DNA from: Epiperipatus broadwayi
Taxonomy: Eukaryota; Onychophora; Udeonychophora; Euonychophora; Peripatidae
Assembly: GCA_028023455.1 (NCBI GenBank)
Contig: JAQFVV010000316.1
Span: 812,783 to 876,782, forward strand
DNA: 64,000 nt
Direction of reading: 5' to 3'
A model generated the notes under the pieces. The model searched no databases, was not told the origin of the DNA, and saw nothing but the letters and a program-made list of their open reading frames with translations. The position numbers were made by a program, and so were the translations under genes. How positions within the stretch are numbered: the stretch's first letter is position 1; every line of letters begins with the position of its first letter. Positions 23,112 to 35,289 of this stretch are shown piece by piece.

Positions 23112-23149
<38 letters not shown>

Positions 23150-26100
23150 AAATGAACAGCCTTTAGTTTAAATAGTTGGTGAAGGAGAAAACATTATTCA
23201 TGAGGCTTACCAATTGCCAAGTGGTGTGAATTTGAACAGTCTTCCATCCGCTGTTTTATTTTTTAGATAAAAGTAGCTGGATACCCATTTCCTAACTAAT
23301 ATTAGATAGTTAATTGTGTTATTTATAAACAAACCTTAAGCAAGATTAGAACTTGAATAAATTTTCAAATTATTTGAATTAGATTCAAATCCAAGTCATA
23401 AAATACAATAAGTGAATGTATTACTACTGTACCGTTATCTATATAATAAGTTTTTAATCTACTCACTGTTGAATTAAAGTCTTCAAACAAAACGGTATAT
23501 ATATATATATGTATGTGTATGTGTGTGTATATCGCTTACAAATTAGATTATAGAATGCTTAACTATTATTGATTATTAACCGAGGTATAAGTTCTTCTGG
23601 AGAGTAAAGTCTCATAAAATATTCAGCAACATGTGACGATTGTGTCCTTTCTAAACACACAATATATAAATATATGCACATAATTTTTTAAAAAAAAATT
23701 ATTTATATATAATTAAAAAAATATTTTTCACACTTTTTTAAAAAAAAATTTAAGATGAAATGATTTTGTAAAAAGCTTTGCTCCAATTGAACGAAGAGCT
23801 AAATTTATAAATGTATTTTTTGAGAATTGTTAAACAACCTTTTGAAAAACATATTTCATATCTGTTTTCATAATTTCTATTTTACATCTACTAAAAAGAT
23901 GGAAAACTGCTTGAAGGACCCTTAGAATATGAAATATCTTCAACTTTTAAAAAATGAGTGTTATCAATCTTCAACACCTTATTAAGGAAAGTATATTTTA
24001 AAGAAGCAATTTAAATTTTAATAATTATAATTTAGTTGAGTGTAATCATTATTCAATAATAATAATAATAATTCCAATTCAGTAATAAATGTAAAGTGTT
24101 ATTATAAATACATCAAAGAGACTTTTTAATTTCAGTGGCATAAATTTAATATTTTGCATATTTTTGCATATTAAAATATAAGAAAAATGATTTTATTTTT
24201 GCATCACATATATAATCAGATATGATTATATTTATTACATGTATAGACATATATAAATATACACAGGGAATTTCCATGTATATGGCATTTGATCCCAAGG
24301 CTTTCTTATGTATCTTTTAAATGCAAGGAACAATTCTGAATGCTACATACTGTACATCTTCACACTTACATATTCAGTACAAACATTAACATTTATTATG
24401 TTCCACCAAAAAGATGACTGGATTTCTCTTACCAAATTGCCTCCAGTCGCATCTCTGAATTAATGCATGTATTATACAGCAATGTAGTTTAGCTATCCAC
24501 CACAAAATTTTCAAAGCACTAGCATATCTCTATTATAAGTTGTTATATGAAATATGACACTGTGATTCATACCTTTGTGGACCATCTCTCTACTTGGTAT
24601 CACAAAATCTTGAAAACACTTAAAAACATTCTTGAGACTCATACTTTCATTGTCATACACTATTTGAATCAGTTCAAATGTTTCAGTAACAGTTTTTACC
24701 AATTTAGAACAAAATTTAATTTAGTCCATTGTGGATATGTAAAGTATAAACTTATTTATGATAAAAGCTAATTTAAAAATATGGATTAAAATACCATCAA
24801 AAATGATTATCAAAAAAATAAAGTATATTTAAAGAAAGCAAAATTAGAAAATAAATAGAGGAAAAAGTTTGTAAAAAGTTTCTGTGAGCATAACACAGGC
24901 TTTAAAATTCATTATTTACATTTGTGTAAAATATCTATGTACTAAAATGTTATCTTCAAAAGTTACAAATACTATTCTCTTTGGTGATTTCACAGTTAAA
25001 CTCAGCACGCCTTTACATTAAGACATTTCACTGACTTTATGTTTTATGCAGTAGAAAATAGTATCAGATTATCAATAAAGATGAGGAGCTCCATGTGTTT
25101 AATGCTTGTAATTGTACTGTTGAAAGATCATTTGTAAAATGTATGTGTAATGAACTGGAATTTTTACACTGGTGGACAGTTCTGATACAATAAAATTTGA
25201 GACAAAGGGTTGATTAATATCAGTGGAAATAACAAAAATATAACCATATCTGGATTAAACATAGATCTTAAAATAGTTTGGAAAAAGTATGACAATTTTA
25301 CATTGCAATTTGTACGTTTTATAATTGTGGCGTTTATAATAAAAAAAGTAATATAACAATTATATATTGTTATCATGTTTTTAATTTAGTTTCTGCTGCA
25401 ACATTTTGATTTGATTATATGCAATTTCATTCTAAATGTTCTTACTATTACCAATCCAAATGACTAATATTCTGTTTACCTTTTTGAAATCAGTGTTTTT
25501 GAATGCTTTTACTATTAATTTTGATATAATATAAATTGGAGAAAAATGAAATAGATATTTAATGGCTTCTGAAAAAAGGACTTTCCCAATAGCTTCAAAA
25601 AGAAACGCCCGAAAAAAAAAGAATTATTTGTAAAAATAGTAGATAGATGGGTTGTAAAATTTTTAATATTGTTGCCTTTTCTAGTTTTATTATTTCGCTA
25701 AGAGTAATTAAATATCCATTTGCTGACCAAAAATTGGATGCCTATAACATTAGCTTTAGCCAGCTATGCTACTCAGTATGTTAGTACGTTTCCGGTTTTC
25801 TATTTTATAATAGGTCAGTTATTTGGGAAAGAAAGTTTCTTCTTACGTGTTTACTAATTTTGAAATTCTAATAAAAAAACTATGTGTTTGCATATATATA
25901 GAATTATTTACTACACATCTGTTATTATATTAAATTAAGATTGTTGAAGTAAATACTAATTTGGATTTGACAAAAAAGATGATGAATAAGCCACCATTAT
26001 TTCTTATTAAGAAATGAAATATAAGCATATATCTTTTTGATTTTGTTTTGCAAACTTATTTCTTAAAAAGAAATTTGGAAATTAATGATGGGAAGAAGAA

Positions 26101-26384
26101 AAATAATGGCACTAAAAAAAAAAAAAAAAGACCAACAGATAAAATTTATAATCTTTATGTCGTCATTATGAATACAATTTCTTTAAGTATGATTCTAAAC
26201 ATAAAAAAAAGTTGCTTCCAAAAGAATTATTAATTTATGTTCTTTAATACATGATTATAGATAGAATATTTTGAAAACAAAATTAATCATATTAAAATAT
26301 CCATAAAAGTTTGTACAAATGTCACACATATATGCAAACATCTTAATATATAATATGTATCTACAGTGGTAACGAAATGATTAA
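22220..26384. other. long AT-rich stretch with microsatellites
   Basis: Contains a CA/TA microsatellite at about 22502-22558, TA/TG runs at about 23113-23149 and 23496-23530, and a tRNA-like B-box scrap on the minus strand at about 23380-23440 (GACTTGGATTTGAATCTAA). Many 60-75 codon frames are present but none is recognisable. No gene called. Confidence 0.55.
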
Positions 26385-26665
26385 ATGTAGTAATTATATA
26401 TTGGACTATTTCCATCATCTAATATTAATTGTTAAAAGTCTTTAGAAAAATTTAAATTTTATTTAAACTTTTCAAACACATTCAGCTACTAGTAATATCA
26501 CACAGATTAGTATATAAGATTTTGAGTGCTGTTATTTTACTTTCTTTTTCAGGTGTTGAAAGTGAGGGAATCAAATCTGATATTTAGATTCATGAATATT
26601 GGATTGAAGATGATGTTCTAACCAAATTGCTATTCTATCAAGAGCAACAGTCAATAGAAATTCCA
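26385..26665 (-). mobile_element. tRNA-derived SINE of the second family (SINE-B)
   Basis: Minus-strand copy matching 10010-10300 along its length. The head (about 26560-26660) has TTTGGTTAGAACATC as an A-box-like segment and GATTTGATTCCC as B-box. The body includes AAAATCTTATATACTAATCTG and ends near GGAAATAGTCCAA. The two copies are quite diverged, so the family is old. Confidence 0.6.
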
Positions 26666-26749
26666 TGTACTTATCTATGAGTGTCCTCCAGATATTTCCA
26701 TTTTTTCCTAAAGACAATGCTATTAAATGTCTTTCAAATATTATGAATT

Positions 26750-27005
26750 GTCATTTAAAATTGACTTATAGGAATATTTGCCTTTGTCATGTGAACAGCC
26801 TCTTTGAAATTTTTTTTTGTACTTTTTCCTCTCTGTCCAATAGTTTTGTCTTTTCCCAGTCTAATATGTTTATTGACACATAAAGGTCTGCATTTTCAGA
26901 TATATCACTTTTTTAAATCATCACTTTGTGCTTTTAAATGTTTTGCAATGGGGTGTCTTGTTTTACTAATATATACCCTTCCAGAAATTAGGATTTCTTG
27001 TTGTG
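26750..27005 (-). pseudogene. decayed GIY-YIG endonuclease fragment (Penelope-like), minus copy
   Basis: Minus-strand reading across stops gives GRVYISKTRHPIAKHLKAQ, then a segment with SINILDWEKTKLLDREEK, then KKISKRLF. This matches the GIY-YIG fragment facing the other way at 27015-27305, which has GRMYIGE, HKL, TIILDRDEKLQRRKFKE. The order (YIG block, basic helix, H/W block, LDRE-R block) is that of the endonuclease at the C-terminus of Penelope-like elements. It is broken by stops. The plus-strand frames at 26665-27025 are antisense shadows. Confidence 0.6.
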
Positions 27006-27014
27006 TGCTAAACC

Positions 27015-27305
27015 TGAAATGTTGAAAAACAAAAACTGGATTTATGAAATACCATGTGAATGTGGAAGGATGTATATTGGTGAAAATATCCCATTAAAAA
27101 GCAATTAAAAAAGCACAAACTGATGATTAGAAAAGAAAAAAGTAACAGACCATGTATGTTCAATTGAGAAAAGACAATAATATTGGACAGAGATGAAAAA
27201 TTACAAAGAAGAAAATTCAAAGAAACTGCTCACAGGACAATTGCAAATAATCCCATATCTGGAAGTCACTCATTAACATTGCTCTTAGAAAAAAGTGATA
27301 TCATA
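27015..27305 (+). pseudogene. decayed GIY-YIG endonuclease fragment (Penelope-like), plus copy
   Basis: Plus-strand reading gives WIYEIPCECGRMYIGEN, a frameshift, QLKKHKLMIRKEKSN, a stop, EKTIILDRDEKLQRRKFKE, and AHRTIANNPISGSHSLTL. GIY (as WIY), the CxC pair, YIG, and the later LDR..RR.FKE helix are all in the order expected for a PLE GIY-YIG domain. It diverges from the better copy at 60.1 kb (YIGE here, YVGQ there), so it represents a second PLE lineage. It starts within about 10 bases of the minus-strand copy, making a head-to-head pair. Confidence 0.7.
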
Positions 27306-27314
27306 AGCAACTAT

Positions 27315-27420
27315 TGACAATTTCCTTTGACAGATTAGATGATTTGATTAGCGTATCATCTTAAATTTAATATTTACAAATCTAAAAGTCCAAGTTCAAT
27401 AATCTGGCCAGTTTTGTTGT
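27315..27420 (+). repeat. tRNA-like SINE-B head, plus strand
   Basis: GATTTGATTAGCGTATCATC (A-box side) and CAAGTTCAATAATC (B-box side) are spaced about 50 bases, with AATATTTACAAATCTAAAAG between, matching the reverse complement of the heads at 10.2 and 26.6 kb. It sits directly after the plus-strand GIY-YIG remnant, mirroring the SINE-B copy beyond the minus-strand one. Confidence 0.5.
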
Positions 27421-28740
27421 AAGTCAAGCCAGAAATCCTCAAAGAGAGAAAAATAATCCTATTTAAAACATTGTGATATATACCAATCAGTATTCCATTA
27501 GCAACAGATGAATATATTTAAAAAATTTAAATAAAGTTTGAATTTTTTTAAAAAAAATTAACAATTAATATTAATGATAGAATTGCTATTAAATTATTAT
27601 TTTATGGAAAAATTTCTTTTTGTTAGATTTCTTCCATTTAAGCTCACCATTCACAAACAAATTTACTTACTAATCAGTTTTTTCCTGAGAGATCAATTAC
27701 TGCAACTCTGCTAGCATAAATTTTGTTAATATTATTATTACTGCACTCTTTCATTTGTTACAAAAATGTAAAAAAATATATAAAATAAGTTCAAGCAAAA
27801 TTATTAAATAAATGTAAAATGTCATTAATTCATATATGAACTGTCTGATTTAAATACTTTTATTGAAGCTGAAAAATTTCTTTGCTAGTATGTTTGTTTG
27901 TAAACTTTTGATCTTTTTAAAGTTAAAATGAAAATTTAAAATTGAGGTTTTATAGATTTAAATTCAATAGAATTGTTTGAAATTTGATATAGAACTAATT
28001 ATTACTAGGCTAATTCATATGAGACAATAACATTTTTAGTTGGTCAAGTACTTTCTTAGATATGGAACAGTGGTAGGAAAATATTGAATTTTTGTAACTT
28101 CAAATTTAAAAATTATTTTTAAAACTTTCATTTGTTTTAAGTAAATATATAAGAGGGTGGTATAGAGATTTTTGTCTTTCAATTTAATAACATTTTAAAA
28201 TTGAGATTTAATAAAGTTAAGTTCAATATACTTTGTTGAAATTTTGTACATTTTTAAAAATGCCTATGAAAGTAATAGAACATATTAATATTTTAAATAG
28301 GTGATGTAGTTTCTTAGATATGGAAGAGGGAGGACTTATAGTGGAAAAAAAAAGATTGCGTCAGCAATCTTTTTTGGTTGGTTGAATAGTGGTTACTTTT
28401 ATTTCACCGCAATTGAATATTTTTTAAATTATAAATCAAATTTTATTTTTGAAAAGACTTTCGTTTGCTTTCGTAATCTGACAATTCAGTAATATACTTT
28501 TTACAAATGAAACTAACGTATTTATATTATTAAAAGTGATCTATTTTAACAATAGATTTTGTTAAAGTTGTGAGTTGGCCAATTACAAGTTTTGATTTTT
28601 AACTCATTCGGCCAATTAAATAATAATCGTTGAAAGGGTTAATACATATTTATTCTTTATTATTTTTTATATATCTTATTTTTTATATATTTCATTTTTA
28701 TTATTTTACTTATAAGATTTATTTAATTATATTTTTAATA
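27421..28740. other. AT-rich stretch without recognised genes
   Basis: Nothing recognised. A small AAAAAAGATTGC/GCAATCTTTTTT palindrome lies at about 28350-28373. Confidence 0.5.
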
Positions 28741-29060
28741 TTTGCAGCAATGGATCACATCTTCAAGCAGAGGGGTAGCATACCATTGACAGATTAACCA
28801 TAAATGATATCTATGATCAGATCAAGGCTATACAAATGCACAGCATGACCATATTTCCTGGCTATAGCATTCCTTGACTGCTGGAACAAAACCTGCCATC
28901 CAATGCATTTTGTTTTGAGAGCAAAGCCTCAGGTGCCAGCTGACCATATATGTTATATATAGCTGGCATGTTCAGATGTCAGGCATATGAATCCAGTGCT
29001 TGAAATATCCCAAGATAACCCCTGGTCTTCATTGGGATCCAGCACATTTTACTTAACACA
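28741..29060. other. less AT-rich island, unknown
   Basis: Composition is visibly less AT-rich than its surroundings. Plus-strand reading gives MDHIFKQRGSIPLTD and later RAKPQVPADHICYI broken by stops, with no family I recognise. A TGCCAGCT/AGCTGGCA hairpin sits at about 28934-28969. It could be a decayed mobile element or an old exon. Confidence 0.35.
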
Positions 29061-29448
29061 TGCAAATATTTGTACCCTTAAATTAATTATGATACAGTGA
29101 CAAGAGAAAGAGAGAGAGAGAGAATAGACCAAATAACAATTAAGCAAACATTATTATTTATTCATGAATACACATATTTAATATAATATAACATAATAAA
29201 ACTTTATATTCTTGCATGTCTAGACAGTTTATTGAAAATATATTTACCTAGGTTTTCATTAGTATTACTTTCCAACTGGTTGACCTTTTGGTCTCCTTCA
29301 ATGATTTCCTGGCTTTTCTTTTATTCTTCATGTCAACAATGAGAGAGAGAGTATGTGGCAATGTCTATGTCATAGTTTATGCATTGGTTTCAGATGAGGA
29401 CAACTTATAAAGCTGAGTACTCAGAGCATAAAGCCCAGTTGAACACTC
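29061..29448. other. no gene recognised
   Basis: Holds a short GA run (about 29103-29123) and unique-looking sequence. Confidence 0.5.
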
Positions 29449-29673
29449 CTATGGCTTTCTAGCATTACATGTTGCTAATTCTGTGGCTTCTGCAATGAAA
29501 CTGTCCACAGCAGTAATGAATGGCTCACTGAGGGTCATATTAACTATGCCCTCAGTGATGAATGAATTGATGAAGTGATGAATTTGAAACTTCAATAACT
29601 TTTCAAAGAATGATTCTCTGTCTGAATATCTAAATGAATCCTGAATGAATCTTAGAAAGAATGAATATAACAA
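29449..29673 (-). CDS. 74-codon open frame of unknown nature
   Basis: Predicted protein begins MLYSFFLRFIQDSF and ends EATELATCNARKP. It is not low-complexity, which sets it apart from most frames here, and it lies in a less AT-rich patch. I recognise no family, no splice context was established, and the start is simply the first Met. A perfect 9-bp inverted repeat CACTGAGGG/CCCTCAGTG (29526-29534 and 29549-29557) lies within it. It may be a decayed transposon piece or chance. Confidence 0.2.
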   Translation of the reverse strand: MLYSFFLRFIQDSFRYSDRESFFEKLLKFQIHHFINSFITEGIVNMTLSEPFITAVDSFIAEATELATCNARKP

Positions 29674-29679
29674 TAGCCA

Positions 29680-30480
29680 AGCTGTAACTTTTATATCTAA
29701 CTCTCCTATTGTTTATTTCCTTATCATAGTTTTAATTTTTATTACAGCTTAAATCTATTTTAAATTAATTTTTACATTTCATTTTATCTAATCTTTATTA
29801 GATTAATTTAATATCTCACCATTTAGAAATCTTCCAAATTAATTGCATTGCTGCCAATGAGATATTTTCACAAAAGTTGCCTTTATAACTAATTTTATTT
29901 TAATATTTTATATTTATTAAGTTTTTTTAAACATTTATTTCTTATTTGTTTTAATTAATAAAAAGAAGAGAGAGCAGGTTTTACATTTTTATTTCTCCTA
30001 ATTCTTTCCCCCACCCCACTCTTAATAAATAGGTTTATTCTATTTTAAAAGAAAAATATGATGCAATCTTTTATTTTTACAAAATAATGTTTTAAAATCT
30101 ACATCTTAAATATATTATTTTTAAACTATTCTCATTTTTATTTTCTTTTGATAATTTATTTATTTATTTTAACACATATAATGCAGATATATATATATGT
30201 GCGTGTGTTTTAGAACATATATCTCACTAGCATTACAGTATGATACCAAGTATTTCTCTACAAACAAATTTACTAACAGAAAAGCTAAATATTTAAAATA
30301 TGATAGCACAATTGGATAATGAACTTCATTATAAAACTTTTAAGAAAAGAAATGTTAATAAAATTTACTTAATTCACTAATGAATTTATTTAAGAAAAAA
30401 AAAGAAGCCAACATCTTATATTTAAAATAAAATGCCCAAAACTTGTATACTAGTCTACAATGTAATATATATATATATAT
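29680..30480. other. AT-rich stretch without recognised genes
   Basis: Nothing recognised beyond T-rich and AT-rich tracts and a short TA/TG run near 30189. Confidence 0.5.
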
Positions 30481-30482
30481 AT

Positions 30483-30600
30483 TGAAGCTGGAAATATAGT
30501 ACATATTTCTGCTTCACCTAGTGCCAATGTCATCAGCACTAGTCTGGGTTTAAACCCCATCCTTATTAACTGACACCCATCTCATATTAGGTGGTAGTAT
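30483..30600 (+). repeat. hairpin plus B-box-like segment, possible SINE relic
   Basis: TGAAGCtggAAATAT and ATATTTctGCTTCA form a hairpin (30483-30516). It is followed by TGCCAATGTCATCAGCACTAG and a B-box-like GGTTTAAACCCC (about 30549-30560). The order suggests a tRNA-derived repeat, but no clear A box or second copy was found in the window. Confidence 0.3.
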
Positions 30601-31050
30601 ATTTTAAGCAATATTATAATCTATTATATTTCATTAATCTTATTTTATAATTAAAACTAACCTTTTTATATTAGTTTATTTATTTTATATTTGTAAAAAT
30701 GTATACTATGTTTATTTTATTAAATTGGCATTTATATGTAATTGAATCCTAGATATCTATAAAATGTTACAAATATTTCAAATTCTTTATTAAAGTTCAT
30801 TTTCGTCCATTAATTAGTGGGTAACATTTTATATGTATCTTTTAATCAATGTACACTTGATTATCAATTATTTAAACAATGTAATATTTTAAGAAATATT
30901 TTGTAAATTTCTGCTTAAGTTTATGTCAAATATGTTTGAAAGTCATTGTACCAAATTTTTCTGAATAAAATCTACATTTTTGTTAATCTAAACCTTAATT
31001 AAATAGATTTTGTTAGTACAATGACTGATAAACTTAATATGCTTGTTGTT
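30601..31050. other. AT-rich stretch without recognised genes
   Basis: Nothing recognised. Confidence 0.5.
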
Positions 31051-31490
31051 GTTGTTTTTTTAATTAGCAAATCAACCCTTGGGGCATGTTCATGCAGAGT
31101 TATAGATTTTCCCTCCAAAGCAGGCACCAACCACACAGAACTGCTTAGGGCAATTACAATTGGTGAAGGTCAGTGTAGATTTAATCCTGTAGATTGACCA
31201 GAACACATAAATAGTGGAAAATTTGATTAAGGATTATTATTATTGAGACTGAAGAGAAGTGATTAATCTTTATATATATATCGTGCCTAAAGAAATGACG
31301 GGGTGAAAAGATTGGTCGTTTGCTTCTCAGAGGTCTGTTCCACCAGCCCATCCATGCCTTTCCAGTGCTTTAAACATCTAGCCAGAGACTGTCTGTGTCG
31401 AGGAAGCCTGAAATGATCTGACTGTATTAACTGCCTGTACTAACTGATTGATTCTGAGGTAACGTCCAATTCACCACAAGCCATTGATTT
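31051..31490. other. less AT-rich island, unknown
   Basis: Two blocks (about 31075-31210 and 31290-31480) are noticeably richer in G and C than the surrounding DNA. No long frame, repeat partner or RNA fold was recognised. Possibilities are a decayed LTR or SINE, a regulatory element or an untranslated exon; I cannot choose between them. Confidence 0.3.
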
Positions 31491-31994
31491 TATTTTACTT
31501 GTTTTCAAAATCTATATTAATTTATATTTTATATCTGTGTAATGTTTATACGGCTTGGTTTAAAATGCGTCTTTTAAATTTATTCAATTTAAAATATCAA
31601 TTCTTATAAAATCTTACATTATTTTGATGCGGCAAATTAAATTAATTTTTGCCGGTTTGTTTAGATTAATCGACTTACTGAAATTGCCAAATACAAAATT
31701 CAATGAGCTATTAACTTTAAATCCCTCCCCTGTTATTTTTTTTTCTTTAACTTAAAATCATTACAAGAGACTTACTTCCTGTAAATTAATTAATAGAAAG
31801 CTCATTTAGTTTTGTACATCATATATAAATTTATTTGAATGATTGAAATTATTTTAAAAGTATCTTACTATTGCCTCCCATTTAAAATAGCCCTGTAATC
31901 ATTTCTGAAAGAATAAAGAATTTTAGTGAATCAATTAAGTAAAATCTATTATAGCATTTTGTCAGTATATGTTTCATATATATATATATATATT

Positions 31995-32097
31995 TCCATG
32001 TGTCATAGCATCGGCCGGGACGCGAACCCCCAACCGTCTGCAACCAACTACTTGCTTGCATGGTGGCTGCGATACCTCTCGGCTAACAATGCAAGAC
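31995..32097 (-). mobile_element. tRNA-derived SINE (SINE-A', long variable arm)
   Basis: Minus strand: starts GTCTTGCATTGTTAGCCGAG, has A-box TAGCCGAGAGG, B-box-like GGTTCGCGTCC, and ends GCTATGACACATGG. Between the anticodon arm and B-box there is an extra segment (GTAGTTGGTTGCAGACGGTTG) longer than in SINE-A, as in a class II (Leu/Ser type) tRNA variable arm. It matches the copy at 36.2 kb. Flanks share a CATATATATA run that may be the target duplication but lies in AT repeats. Confidence 0.8.
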
Positions 32098-32099
32098 AA

Positions 32100-33790
32100 A
32101 CACATATATATTTTTATTGGTCAAAAATAGTAAAAAATTCGATGTATAATTTATTATGCTTTATATTGTCAAACTTCATCAGAAGTGAGTTTGATATTCA
32201 ATACCCTGTCTATGTTAATTAAAAGTCTTATTTTGTAATCTTTCATAAACTATTTAATAACTTTATTGATAAATGAAATATTTGGAAGTGTGGAAAACAA
32301 TTTATATTTTAGTTAATTCTTTTTTTAATATATATATTATATTTATGAATCATTCATTAGTGGACTAAGGTTTATGGGGACTTTCTATCAAAGTCAGGGA
32401 ACTGATTATTTTAATCAGGAATTCATTTAATAATTTTGTTAGTGATACACTATCTATTTATATATGTCTGAGGCATTATGTATTTATAGCTACAACCAAT
32501 CACTTATTATTATTTTGCTTTGCTAATCACCTCTTAGTACCTTCGGAATCTGACCAGTCCAACCTTTTACACTCCCTCAAAGTAGACGTAGTTCATACCA
32601 AGGGATTCTTTTCGAGCATTGCCATTAATATGTATATGCACATCAAAATATTATTATGATTATTTAGAGACATGTTTGGCTGGAGGGCTAGCATTTCTCA
32701 TCGTCTAGTTGTATTTACTAGGAAATTGTCTGTAGTAAAGCCACCCAGAGGTTCATAACAGACCTCATTTATTTTGTTGTAATCTATAATAGCATACTGC
32801 CTTCTTCATCATTTTATTTCTTTATTTAGCAAACCTGAAATTCTCTCTGCCATGATGGCACGTCCTTCATAAACAAATTTCATAATTAATTAAATCTGAC
32901 TGTATAATTGTCAATTATTTATTTAAGAACTATTTTGCTTCCGACACTCATTATATACAGATGACTTTAAATGTAATAGTGTTTAAATGCCCATCTTTCA
33001 TATTTTGTAAAATATATATAAAACAGATTTATTTGTAATATCTTATTTTATTGCTGATTGGTTTTTGGCTGACCAATTAATAAACTTTTACATTATTTGT
33101 CAAAGCTGCATCAAAACGAATTAGAGAAAATAACCAAGTTGTATAAACAAAGACTACTTATTTTGTACTAAATTCCTTAATAAATTCCTATAATATTGTT
33201 ATTTTAAATAAGCTTAGTTTGTCATCACTCCCAATCTCTAAGGTTAATTACTCTATTTATTTAAATATTTCTTTGATTTAAATTCACTTCTGTGTAATGT
33301 TGCCATAAAGAATTATTATTATTACGGTTCAAACCATTAGTAATCAATCAAATCATATCTGTACCATTCTGAAATCGTCAGAATCCATTAAATCATTGAT
33401 TTTCATATAAACCCTTTATTATTTTGAGTCTCTATGTGAACCATGACCTCCAGCTGGGGCGGAATAAAACCAAGCACTGCTAGTGTCATCACGAACGTTA
33501 TCCATTAGTCAGAGAGGCAATAGTTTAGGCAAATAGGTTAGGATTCATCCTTTTCCTGACATATGTATCTTGTGCATGGTTGGATTCAAGGTACTTTTGC
33601 TTGGATTATTGGTCTTGTTGAATGAATACACGATTTTGACCGGCACAATATATATATATATAATAAGGTAATAAGATATCTTTTGCCAATGGAATAGTCA
33701 AATAATATTTTGATCATCATTACAGAAATAAAGATATAAAAACTTATTGGAAATTATATGGAAGGAAACTAATCATGCAATATAAATATG
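32100..33790. other. mixed stretch with less AT-rich islands
   Basis: Islands at about 32520-32780 and 33425-33645 are less AT-rich, like the one at 31.05-31.49 kb. None has a recognisable frame or repeat partner in the window. Intervening DNA is AT-rich. Confidence 0.35.
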
Positions 33791-33799
33791 CATACACTA

Positions 33800-34350
33800 C
33801 CCCATTATCATATCATCATCAATAGTATTATGCTTCATGGACAGGTCCAGAGAGTAGTCACATTACCAATTCATCAATTTTTTCAATCCATTCTCTTCAT
33901 TTCCAAGCTCTTCAATCCACATAACTCTTACTATTTTTTATATCATTCAACAATGTCAATCTTTTCTGTCCTTTCTCCTTGTTTTCACTCACCATTTCTC
34001 CCCACAACATCTTTCATTAAACTATACTTTCTTCTAAATGTATGTCTAATACAGTTTCTATTTCTACTTTCTTCAAACAATTTTCATTCTTCATTTATTC
34101 CTTTCAAAACTTCTTCATTTGTTGTTTCATTCACCCAACTGATTTTTTCCATTCTTCTCCATAACCATCTCTCAAAGGCTTCCAATTTATTTTTAATTTT
34201 ATTATTCATTGTTCATGCTTCCCAACCATACAATAGTATACTCAACATATAACATTTAATTAATCTTTTATTTAATTCTTTCTTCAAAGCTCAATCAACA
34301 AATGTTTTAAAAGCATTGGCAGTCCACCCATTCTTAAAACTTATTCTTAA
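33800..34350 (-). pseudogene. RTE-like LINE ORF2 C-terminal remnant
   Basis: The minus strand, with stops and frameshifts, reads FKNGWTANAFKTF, ALKKELNKRLIKCYMLSILL, YGWEAWTMNNKIKNKLEAFE, RWLWRRMEKISWVNETTNEE, VLKGINEE, then YSLMKDVVGRNGE. This is the post-RT region of non-LTR retrotransposons (LLYG-E-WT, KKLEAFE-W--RRM--ISW, TNEEVL--I), closest to RTE-type elements, and it ends near a short GATGATGATATGAT tail at about 33795-33825. The 154-codon plus-strand frame over the same DNA (33788-34252) is its antisense shadow. It cannot encode a functional protein. Confidence 0.8.
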
Positions 34351-34354
34351 ATAA

Positions 34355-35285
34355 ACCAATATTCATTGATCATCTCAGAAATCGAGTTTGATTTTATTAA
34401 ATGTCAGATTTTTAAATCAGCATATTATTGGCACAAGTTTAAAAGATATATCTTATTGGCACCCATCTGTATCAAATATTTTCATAGTTTAATGAACGTT
34501 ATAAAAGAAATACATTTATTGATTTAAAAAGAATAACGCAATACCTAAAGAAAATATTATTGTTGATAGTATTTTGTTTATGTTTATATATTATTAACAC
34601 GAGATATTGCGCATGCAAAAGGTATATATTATACTATAGGTGTGTGAATGTGAGACTTTAATATTAACTGAGTATCTTCTTAAACTAATAGTTCACATAT
34701 ATTCAAAAGCTGTAGACATTTTATTTATTTTTCTTATTTTTGATAAAGAGGAAATAAAGTAATTTCTCCCATTTTATGATTTTTATTGGTATAAGTTTTA
34801 TTATTTAAAATACAAATAAGGTAGCTATGTAAGTTCTATTCCTAAAAATTGTAATTATGGAATAATTTATTTTTAAATAATGGAATTAATTGTATATTAA
34901 AAGAATATGTATCTGAAAATGAGTAGTCTCTTATTTTTATGAGTTCGTATGTCATAAAAGTGTTTTTTGAATTTTTATGAGTCAAACATAAACATAGCAT
35001 ATAGTTCTACATCAACCTTTATATTATGCATGAAATTAGCTGATGAAACATTTGGTCTGGGCGCATCATGAATGAATGCATCAGGAAACATTAATGATTT
35101 ATCATAATTTGTGTAATTTTATTTATTGGTGTCAGGGCAAAAGTAACCTTATAATAAAGAGTCAAAATAAGAGTCATAGATCACATGACCCAATTCTCTT
35201 AATCTTGTAAGATGTAAACAATGAGGATTGCCAATTACTCAACAAACTTTGTGATAAATACTTAGCCAGAGAAAGCATTTAAAAT
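34355..35285. other. AT-rich stretch without recognised genes
   Basis: Nothing recognised. Confidence 0.5.
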
Positions 35286-35289
35286 ACCT

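Noticed and set aside
30526-30545. Minus-strand CTGATGA near 30530 as a hammerhead core
   Set aside because: No GAAAC block or pairable stem II follows at a suitable distance.
33788-34252. 154-codon plus-strand frame
   Set aside because: The opposite strand carries a decayed RTE-like LINE with recognisable motifs in order; the plus frame is its antisense shadow.
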